64,000 nt of DNA from Nymphaea colorata (taxonomy: Eukaryota > Streptophyta > Magnoliopsida > Nymphaeales > Nymphaeaceae), in contig NW_022205265.1 in NCBI RefSeq assembly GCF_008831285.2, positions 1 through 64,000 on the forward strand, in the 5' to 3' direction. The notes beneath the pieces are model-generated. The model saw nothing but the letters and a program-made list of their open reading frames with translations. It did not search any database and was not told the origin of the DNA. Positions 55,814 to 64,000 of this stretch are shown one piece after another. How positions within the stretch are numbered: the first letter of the stretch is position 1; each line of letters opens with the position of its first letter. Made by a program: the position numbers and the translations under genes.

Positions 55814-57009
55814 CTCTCTCTCTCTATTTGTTTCAGTATTCTATGTTTTTGTTTGTTGGTATCGATCTAGATTATCTACTTGAAACCGTCCGACTTTCAA
55901 ATTAGGAAAAACTGGCTTACCTACTATAGAAGCGGCATTTTGTTTTGTTTTCAAAAGAAAAAGGGGACCTATAGCAGTGAAGAAATCACTGCTGTAAGAA
56001 CTTCTAGCAAGGACTTCTACCATTGTCAATAACTCAACAAGTTGTTACCAATGATATTATTGCCAATGACCCTTGGCCTAACAAAAGACTTTTCTCTGTG
56101 CTGTAAAGGGCAAGGTCAACCTTATCTATTCGCTAGAGCAAGAGTATTTGCCAATAAGTTTATTGGCAACTGCATTATGACTATTGGCTATGGTCAAATG
56201 CGTTGCCAATAGCATATATTATAGTTGTGGTTATACACAAGCGGGCTAGAGCCCAACTCTGCTCATGTCTTGTCATGCTCGAGCTATTGTGCTTTAAAGG
56301 GTCAGTTCAAACTCCACTCAACAAACCAAGACCTAGCTTGTGCTCGACACTGAACCTTGAGCAAAGTATCCTGTGACAGGAATAAAATGGTCAGACTCAA
56401 GGCTCGTTTAAGCAAGAACAGTATTTTTATAGTAACCTATGATAGGTTAATCTAATGATCAACCTTCAGATGAACATAAGCTGAGACTTTATAGTCTGCC
56501 TCCCAGGATTTCCTGAATCCCAGCAGCAGTTATCGCCAAAGAGAATTTTTGGCTGGTTCGTAAATGGTAACAAAATAAACTTTTGAATTTCATTTTAATG
56601 AAATCTTTTATTTTGGAAATGAGTTTTTCAATTTAATCTGGCTTGCAGTTACGAGATGAAGGATAGGGCTCAGGGCCACTATCCAACATAATTAACAACC
56701 AAATTGAAGCGCCCAATTTGACATTTTTTTGTAACGATTTGTACCAGTGCAAAAGAAATCTAGCCATATAAAGAACTTTTGGGAAAAGAGGAGGCAGGGC
56801 TATAGAAAAATACATCAATGTCTTTTTTGGCCCCTCAAAATAATGCATCAACCTATTGCGCATCATCACAAGCCAACACTCCTCATCCGCCACCACTCCT
56901 TTCCTCCCCTTAAAATATCTTGTGAGTTTCAGATGATGCACAAGAGAAAATCAGGGCTGCCACGGAATCAACAGGGCATAACCGAGGAGGCTGGGAATGG
57001 ATGGAACAG
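55481..57009. other. Intergenic DNA without a recognised gene
   Basis: I see no gene. A CT microsatellite lies at 55778-55826. A stretch at 56040-56220 repeats TTGCCAATA-type words in both orientations, possibly a degraded DNA transposon. GCTCGAG-type words at 56265-56345 resemble the interior of the MITE at 42075. Confidence 0.45.
55778..55826. repeat. (CT)n microsatellite
   Basis: About 49 bp of TC repeats are broken once by CGCT. Confidence 0.95.
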
Positions 57010-57243
57010 AGCATCATGCTCTTCTTCCTTTCACATATTTATACTCTTTCTGTACATAATCAATTTTTTTACTAGCATAAAAGAATATTTTCTGTTACAA
57101 CCAAATCATGCCTTCAACCTTCTATAGAATTTCACATGCGTGGCAAGGAATACCACAATTCAATTTTACAGCTTTACAATCGGTGTAAAAAAACAAAGTT
57201 AATATCACACAGATTTAAGAATTCATTTTCATTTTCCATAACA
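57010..57243 (-). mobile_element. LTR of the element 2/3 family, solo-like
   Basis: On the minus strand it begins TGTTATGGAAAATG at 57243 and ends near GCATGATGCTC at 57010. Neither primer site nor polypurine tract adjoins it. The flank at 57244 (GATTCCAAGAGGCAGAATG) is repeat R sequence. Confidence 0.6.
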
Positions 57244-58272
57244 GATTCCAAGAGGCAGAATGCCCTACCGTTCTTTCATTTGAGCTTCATAGCCTCCTGG
57301 AGGTTGGAAATTGGTAAGTCATACCTTCTCCACTAAATATCTTGAGAAGACAACGACGACATTGATGATGGTGGAGTTGGCAACAACAAGCTCATGAGGA
57401 GGCCCACGACACACTTTACACTTAACAGAGGAAATAAACTCTTAACAGAGCAAGCTGCTCAAGGTCACGTTCAGGGGAAGGAAATTAGTGAGAGACCCTT
57501 CTTTCCTCCTCTTCCCCAGTTGATCCCACTTGTTCACCACATCCGTCATGAATATATGCATGGTTTCTTTTTGTAGTAGAGGATGTTTTTTTTAACAGCA
57601 GAATGTAAAATGTATTTAGATGTAGTTAACAAGTAAAATAATTATATGGAGAGTGAAAAATCTGTTTTTTTTTTTTAAATTATATGGCAATTATCCATGG
57701 TACACTTCTTCCCATGCATCTATTCAAGAAAGCAGTAGAGGAGTGCTTCTCATTTCTTCAGTTTCACCAAAGGAACGACTATTCAATCTATATATATGGT
57801 ATGCAGACAAAAGTTTTCAATGATCATTGTTATTTTCTAATCGATAAAAATATGTATCTTTATGACATATAGGATATGCTAGCTTCTTCTCACGCTGAAA
57901 ATTTGTTTATCGTTAGACACTAATTACTAATTGCATCATCAGTTTCTATACCAACATCTGACAATAATTTTAATTCAAAGCGGCTGCAAATAGACATTTA
58001 CTTTTTCTCCAAAAAAATTTGGCCCAAAATTAGCAATGATCACCTTGGCTTCTTTTGTTGAAGAGAAGAAAATCTTTTAGAAGTTCCTGAAGATCCAAAA
58101 AGCGAAGGAAAAACAGGCTGCTAAGAGTTAACACTTCCAGTTGGTACAAAATCTTGATTTAGTTGACGGCGAACATCTTGGTGTTGATGAGCGTTGCAAC
58201 GAGTGATTTGTTTCTCAGACAACAGTTGGAAATGCATTAGTTACATGCAGCTTTGCATTTTGATGACATTTC

Positions 58273-58506
58273 ATGGCTGTTTATGTTGGTTTTAATTTTA
58301 TTTACCCTATACAGTTGTCTTGGTGCCGCCTCTTTCGGATGTTCAAACAACTGCTGACGTCTTTGCGGGGCGACACTCCCTTGGGAAGAGTGTTTGAGTG
58401 TAGTGCAAATAAGTTGACACAATCTGATATTATGAGATTGTTAAATCCCTCAGTTTGTGCTCCACACAGCAAAGATAGTGATTGTATGATAAGAATAACA
58501 CGGTAA
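58273..58506 (+). pseudogene. Unidentified open frame in duplication unit 1
   Basis: Seventy-seven codons from ATG include LLTSLRGDTPLGRVFEC and LNPSVCAPHSKDSDCM. The frame is conserved in unit 2 with few changes, but this only reflects the recent duplication. The CAG before GTTGTC-like sequence near 58313 and the GGTAAC near 58501 could be splice sites, which suggests a captured exon. I do not recognise the protein. Confidence 0.2.
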
Positions 58507-59035
58507 CAATTATCTGTTTGTGACAAAGTTTTCTGAGTTCTCTTGGTTAGGTACCATATGTTTCTTTTTTTTTTTTTACTAATAAGCAATGTGGTATAAT
58601 CTGAAAGAAAAGTACGATTTCTTAATAAAATAACCAAAAGATAACTAGTGTTGTGTCTGTTTTATCATGAATCTTAGATCCGCAGTGGTTTAAAGGATCT
58701 CATATCCATGAATTTGAGATGGACTGCCCCCTCCCTTTTCAATATGCCATAAATTCATGGTTTTTAACATGAATTTAAAATTTATGCTATTGACATCCTA
58801 AGTACCCCTCAAAATGGGTTAGGGAGCCAGTGGGCAGGGGGCAGGCGGGCCACTTGTCATTTTGTTAAAGGCTACGGACCATGCATGTAACCTGATCTTG
58901 TGGGTATTGACTAAAAAATGCAGCTATAAAAGCAATAAGGCATATGAACAAAATATCACTTGGAGTAGATCTAGAGGTGGCCTAAACCTCGTCACGTGCT
59001 CGACCAAGTTTGTCTTGGTTTCAGAATAACCGTTC

Positions 59036-59340
59036 ATGCATCTGAACCTTGATATGTCAAAGGTGTAGGACAAAGTTAAATGGAACTTCATTAGGAAATC
59101 CCTACACCATCTTGGTTTTTGTGATAATTGGGTTTCTAAGGTAATGATTTTGGAGAAACAAACATATGCTCTCATTATTAAAGGAATAAATGAAGTTTTT
59201 TTTTTTATAGTCAGGGGGGCTTCATCACGGAGATCCCCAGTCTTTCTATCATTTATCCCTACGAAAATACTAGAAGAGGATCATATGAGGCCAACTCATC
59301 CCAGTTGGCCTTGAATTTCATATAGTATGCTGATATAGAA
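59036..59340 (+). pseudogene. LINE reverse transcriptase fragment, unit 1
   Basis: Translation in shifting frames reads LDMSK-x-x-DKVKWNFIRKSL and HHLGFCDNWVSKVMIL, followed by a SQGG-x-x-x-x-DPQS-like string. This is the conserved DMSKAYDRVEW ... RGLRQGDPLSP part of plant L1 RT. The YADD box region follows as YADI-like sequence near 59328. Frameshifts and short length show a truncated, dead fragment. Confidence 0.7.
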
Positions 59341-59539
59341 ATGCATCTTCATTACACAGACTAATCACAATCTTAATTTGAAAATTGTGTGGTACTTTGG
59401 TAAAAGCATTCTTGTAAATGTAATTGTACTTTTCTCTATATGGCAGTATATATAACACTATCTTCTATTTTATGAGATAATGAGTTGATGATCTAGAACA
59501 AGAGCATACAATTGTAATAAGATCTCAACAGAAAATTTA

Positions 59540-59795
59540 GAGAAAAAACTTCAACCATAGGCAATGAACCATTAATGAATCATATTTTGTTTTTAGTGAC
59601 AAGTGCCATTATCATTGGCCATGTCCAAGTGCCATAGCTATTACCACTAAGATGCTAATTCACCAACAAATCTCATGGGTTGTCCAAATGATGCATCAAA
59701 TAAGGGACGTCAAATTCTATGTTGATGTCAAACAATGTATTTGAGCTAGAGGTGATTGGGTCTCTAGTAAGCGAATTCATATTTGCATTTGCCAT
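59540..59795 (-). pseudogene. Copia gag N-terminal fragment, unit 1
   Basis: An ATG on the minus strand at 59795 opens MANANMNSLTRDP, leading to LMHHLDNP and, after two stops, HLSGNSYGTWTWPMIMALVTKNK. This is the LHHSDNPG ... NYxTWSRAMxxALxAKNK gag signature. No LTR or primer site adjoins this copy, because unit 2 begins directly at its start. Confidence 0.7.
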
Positions 59796-60799
59796 ATGTT
59801 CTTTCATTTGAGCTTCATAGCCTCCTGGAGGTTGGAAATTGGTAAGTCATACCTTCTCCACTAAATATCTTGAGAAGACAACGACGACATTGATGATGGT
59901 GGAGTTGGCAACAACAAGCTCATGAGGAGGCCCACGACACACTTTACACTTAACAGAGGAAATAAACTCTTAACAGAGCAAGCTGCTCAAGGTCACGTTC
60001 AGGGGAAGGAAATTAGTGAGAGACCCTTCTTTCCTCCTCTTCCCCAGTTGATCCCACTTGTTCACCACATCCGTCATGCATATATGCATGGTTTCTTTTT
60101 GTAGTAGAGGATGTTTTTTTTAACAGCAGAATGTAAAATGTATTTAGATGTAGTTAACAAGTAAAATAATTATATGGAGAGTGAAAAATATGTTTTTTTT
60201 TTTAAATTATATGGAAATTATCCATGGTACACTTCTTCCCATGCATCTATTCAAGAAAGCAGTAGAGGAGTGCTTCTCATTTCTTCAGTTTCACCAAAGG
60301 AACGACTATTCAATCTATATATATGGTATGCAGACAAAAGTTTTCAATGATCATTGTTATTTTTTAATCGATAACAATATGTATCTTTATGACATATAGG
60401 ATATGCTAGCTTCTTCTTATGCTGAAAATTTGTTTATCGTTAGACACTAATTACTAATTGCATCATCAGTTTCTATACCAACATCTGACAATAATTTTAA
60501 TTCAAAGCGGCTGCAAATAGACATTTACTTTTTCTCCAAAAAAATTTGGCCCAAAATTAGCAATGATCACCTTGGCTTCTTTTGTTGAAGAGAAGAAAAT
60601 CTTTTAGAAGTTCCTAAAGATCCAAAAAGCGAAGGAAAAACAGGCTGCTAAGAGTTAACACTTCCAGTTGGTACAAAATCTTGATTTAGTTGACGGCGAA
60701 CATCTTGGTGTTGATGAGCGTTGCAACGAGTGATTTGTTTCTCAGACAACAGTTGGAAATGCATTAGTTACATGCAGCTTTGCATTTTGACGACATTTC

Positions 60800-61033
60800 A
60801 TGGCTGTTTATGTTGGTTTTAATTTTATTTACCCTATACAGTTGTCTTGGTGCCGCCTCTTTCGGATGTTCAAACAACTGCTGATGTCTTTGCGGGGCGA
60901 CACTCCCTTGGGAAGAGTGTTTGAGTGTAGTGCAAATAAGTTGACACATTCTGATATTATGAGATTGTTAAATCCCTCAGTTTGTGCTCCACACAGCAAA
61001 GATAGTGATTGTATGATAAGAATAACACGGTAA
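60800..61033 (+). pseudogene. Unidentified open frame in duplication unit 2
   Basis: This is the copy of the frame at 58273, 2527 bases away. It has amino-acid changes such as Thr to Met and Gln to His and no stop. Confidence 0.2.
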
Positions 61034-61563
61034 CAATTATCTGTTTGTGACAAAGTTTTCTGAGTTCTCTTGGTTAGGTACCATATGTTTCTTTTTTTTT
61101 TTTACTAATAAGCAATGTGGTATAATCTGAAAGAAAAGTAAGATTTCTTAATAAAACAACCAAAAGATAACTAGTGTTGTGTTTGTTTTATCATGAATCT
61201 TAGATCCGCAGTGGTTGAAAGGATCTCATATCCATGAATTTGAGATGGACTGCCCCCTCCCTTTTCAATATGCCATAAATTCATGGTTTTTAACATGAAT
61301 TTAAAATTTATGCTATTGACATCCTAAGTACCCCTCAAAATGGGCTAGGGAGCCAGTGGGCAGGGGGCAGGTGGGCCACTTGTCATTTTGTTAAAGGCTA
61401 CGGACCGTGCATGTAACCTGATCTTGTGGGTATTGACTAAAAAATGCAGCTATAAAAGCAAGAAGGCATATGAACAAAATATCACTTGGAGTAGATCTAG
61501 AGGTGGCCTAAACCTCGTCACGTGCTCGACCAAGTTTGTCTTGGTTTCAGAATAACCGTTCAT

Positions 61564-61868
61564 GCATCTGAACCTTGATATGTCAAAGGTGTAGGACAAA
61601 GTTAAATGGAACTTCATTAGGAAATCCCTACACCATCTTGGTTTTTGTGATAATTGGGTTTCTAAGGTAATGATTTTGGAGAAACAAACATATGCTCTCA
61701 TTATTAAAGGAATAAATGAAGTTTTTTTTTTTTATAGTCAGGGGGGCTTCATCACGGAGATCCCCAGTCTTTCTATCATTTATCCCTACGAAAATACTAG
61801 AAGAGGATCATATGAGGCCAACTCATCCCAGTTGGCCTTGAATTTCATATAGTATGCTGATATAGAAA
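61564..61868 (+). pseudogene. LINE reverse transcriptase fragment, unit 2
   Basis: This is the duplicate of the fragment at 59036, with the same frame breaks. The LINE piece was therefore already broken before the tandem duplication. Confidence 0.7.
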
Positions 61869-62069
61869 TGCATCTTCATTACACAGACTAATCACAATCT
61901 TAATTTGAAAATTGTGTGGTACTTTGGTAAAAGCATTCTTATAAATGTAATTGTACTTTTCTCTATATGGCAGTATATATAACAATATCTTCTATTTTAT
62001 GAGATAATGAGTTGATGATCTAGAACAAGAGCATACAATTGTAATAAGATCTCAACAGAAAATTTAGAG

Positions 62070-62328
62070 AAAAAACTTCAACCATAGGCAATGAACCATT
62101 AATGAATCATATTTTGTTTTTAGTGACAAGTGCCATTATCATTGGCCATGTCCAAGTGCCATAGCTATTACCACTAAGATGCTAATTCACCAACAAATCT
62201 CATGGGTTGTCCAAATGATGCATCAAATAAGGGACGTCAAATTCTATGTTGATGTCAAACAAAGTATTTGAGCTAGAGGTGATTGGGTCTCTAGTAAGCG
62301 AATTCATATTTGCATTTGTTTTTGCCAT
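62070..62328 (-). pseudogene. Copia gag N-terminal fragment, unit 2 (element 5)
   Basis: It is the same fragment as 59540-59795, here with its natural upstream context: a primer site about 80 bases away at 62408 and an LTR beyond. Two extra codons follow the ATG. The rest of the element is missing. Confidence 0.75.
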
Positions 62329-62407
62329 ATGTTGACCAAGATGAAAGTAATAACCACATAGCGGTCAATAATATACCAAGATCATGCTCAAAGAAAAAGT
62401 GCTTAGA

Positions 62408-62419
62408 GCTCTGATACCA
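62408..62419 (-). other. Primer binding site of copia element 5
   Basis: TGGTATCAGAGC on the minus strand matches the initiator tRNA-Met complement exactly. It lies between an LTR-like sequence and the gag fragment. Confidence 0.75.
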
Positions 62420-62793
62420 TAATAAAATCAAAACTACGTATGGTGGAAAACAAAACACAAGTGAAACAGAGTGAAATAGGGTATCAAAGCAAAACAGAAA
62501 GCACATACACATGCGATCGAGAGGCTAAAATAGCACTTCCTTGGTTACTAAACTCTTATAGTGTGCAAGAAGTTTGTTGAGAAGAATCAAATGATATCTG
62601 TCCTAATTACAATAAATGCCCTCATAAACGATTAATAAAACTATTTTTTGCTATTTACAATTAAACTTATCTACTAGTAATTATCCTTATCTTAATAGAA
62701 AGTATTCTGCACAACAGTTCTCCACTACCAAATCCCTCTAGCGATTCCAGCAGATGAACAAACTTTCACGTAACTTCTGATTGTGCCACAACA
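62420..62793 (-). mobile_element. Probable 5' LTR of copia element 5
   Basis: On the minus strand the sequence from TGTTGTGGCAC at 62793 to the primer site is about 370 bp. It is AT-rich with a pyrimidine-rich end, as in copia LTRs. The inner boundary is uncertain by a few bases and no partner LTR is present. Confidence 0.55.
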
Positions 62794-62839
62794 GGCTAAC
62801 AATTACGAGTCCTCATAGGACTACATGCATTATTTAGAA

Positions 62840-64000
62840 AGGAAAAAATTTAAATATGCTTAAAGATTTGAAATGGCAAACAACCACATTTTGTAAGATG
62901 GCCATTAAAACATATTTCTGTATTTTGTTTTTTGCCTTGAAAATAACATCAACATTTCTCAACAGATTCATTACATAATTACTAGCCTATCTTGATTTAT
63001 CATGCCACACAAAATTTGAAATTGTAGTATGATAAGAACTAGCAAATAAAGATTCAAACATATGGGATTGGTCCACTTTATCCCAGCCACTTGCCCATTT
63101 ATCCATTAGCTAGACATACATATTGTCTTTACTGCTTGCCCTCTCCAAACTGCATTTTCTTGTTCATCTCATCCTCAACCCCAAAAAAAAAGATTTGTTA
63201 ACTCAATATTGCACTTCTTACCTTTGCATACATTAGATATGGATAGAAGATTTTACTTTATTTCTAAAACATGGTCATGGGTTAATAGAAACCTCTTATT
63301 TTTGAATTGATTTGCCTTAATTTGTCGTTGGGGCGTTCACATCATTGCCTACCATGACACCAACTAAACCAAAACACTCATATTTGGCATCAAACATAGA
63401 CCTATAGTCACAACATGATGCACAGTACTTATATTTGGATGTCATTGATTGTCTTGCTTTGACTTCATAGTCATTTCCATGAATGCCTCTAGTAAATTCC
63501 AGCAATCTTGGCCATTTTATTCCTCCTACCACAAAATTGGCCAATTACTTGACTTTTCTATCCATAATGAACTTGGATATATACCTTTTCCTACACTCTA
63601 GAATCATTTATCACCTCTACTACAACCTCTACCTTTGCCAAGGTCACACCTATTTTGAGCAAAGAAGGCAACCATTAATCACTTCCCATGATTTATGAGA
63701 ATATCATGTATTTCCCAGAATGAAGGAAGAGATTTTGAAGTTGTCATAGTTATACAAAACCTTTATATTCATTTCCTAAGCCACTATGTACATGCATATA
63801 TAACTAAGACATCCTCCCTTATAACTTCAACAACTAAACTAAGTGAATCAGTTAGAAACATCAAATGGTTGAGAAATTCAACCACGGATTCTTCACAGTT
63901 AGACACATTTTGGCAATCGTGGTTGAGCTGAAGAATTTGTAAATTGGATTATGAGACAAATGCTTTCTTAAGGAATATAAGGCTTGTGATGGATAATTTG
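62840..64000 (-). pseudogene. Copia element 6: gag, protease and pre-integrase remnant, running off the window
   Basis: Minus-strand translation in shifting frames gives a UBN2-type gag end near 63700-63900 (VVEFLNHLMFLTDSLSLVVE, then an ITMTTSKSLPSFWE-like segment). A protease second half follows near 63270-63400 (VMVGNDVNAPTT ... NLLSISNVCKGKKCNIELTN). A GAG-pre-integrase stretch lies near 62880-63030 (FVWHDKSR ... NVDVIFKAKNK). Each match is weak alone, but the three are in the right order and spacing. The element is truncated at about 62830, where element 5's LTR starts, and continues past 64000. Confidence 0.6.

Larger units (their letters stand above)
57270..59797. repeat. Tandem duplication, unit 1 (2528 bp)
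   Basis: It is nearly identical to the next 2.53 kb; I counted about twenty single-base differences by eye. It begins GTTCTTTCATTTGAGC inside repeat R and ends in GCCATAT within a copia gag start. It contains parts of repeat R, an unidentified open frame, a LINE RT fragment and a copia gag fragment. Confidence 0.95.
59798..62330. repeat. Tandem duplication, unit 2 (2533 bp)
   Basis: This is the second copy of 57270-59797. The word GTT occurs at all three junctions (57270, 59798, 62331), so the breakpoint shows 3 bp microhomology. A 6 bp insertion near the right end keeps the gag frame. Confidence 0.95.

Noticed and set aside
56040-56220. TTGCCAATA-type words in both orientations as a DNA transposon
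   Set aside because: I could not find paired terminal repeats or a target duplication, so it is mentioned only as a possibility in the spacer entry.

Overview
The window is plant nuclear DNA, most likely from a repeat-rich, possibly pericentromeric part of an angiosperm chromosome. The evidence is an endogenous caulimovirid (plant pararetrovirus), several Ty1/copia elements primed by initiator-methionine tRNA, plant-type LINE fragments, hAT-like MITEs, a very large Ty3-type solo LTR and a 12.8 kb AT-rich satellite array. I cannot name the species. I see no intact host gene, tRNA or rRNA. Most open frames are decayed transposon or virus coding sequence.

Layout. 1-5906: a degraded endogenous pararetrovirus in two opposed halves. 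The plus strand carries a downstream-ORF tail, an intergenic promoter, a tRNA-Met primer site, the polyprotein N-terminus and the movement-protein domain. The minus strand carries the coat-like, protease, reverse transcriptase and RNase H domains. The halves converge at a T15 tract at 2726. 5907-18709: a satellite of ~115 bp monomers in a higher-order repeat of ~2.8-3.1 kb (four full units and one partial), each unit containing a short inverted segment. 18710-19440: an LTR end, primer site and gag remnant. 19441-21935: mostly unassigned AT-rich DNA with a 174 bp triplet repeat. 21936-25490: copia element 1 (minus strand).

25529-31231: duplicated blocks. SD-A (25529-26959) recurs at 54090-55480. 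SD-B (27721-31231) recurs at 35233-41743, where a 2587 bp solo LTR has since inserted. SD-B holds a LINE zf-RVT fragment and two possible host-derived exon remnants. 31412-35085: repeat R and copia element 2 (plus). 42075-42463: a hAT-like MITE. 44310-52258: copia elements 3 and 4 (minus), fused so that element 4's LTR runs directly into element 3's gag, with a second MITE inside element 3's integrase.

52830-57243: LTR pieces, a second copy of repeat R and SD-A copy 2. 57270-62330: an approximately 99% identical tandem duplication of 2528 bp carrying a LINE RT fragment and a copia gag fragment. 62408-64000: another copia primer site and LTR, then a gag/protease/pre-integrase fragment of a sixth copia element running off the right edge.

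The window reads as a history of insertions and rearrangements rather than a set of cooperating genes. The most informative structures are the head-to-head virus halves, the satellite with inverted segments built into every unit, the solo LTR with its empty site preserved in a paralogous block, and the element 4/element 3 chimera. All coordinates and similarities were judged by eye.
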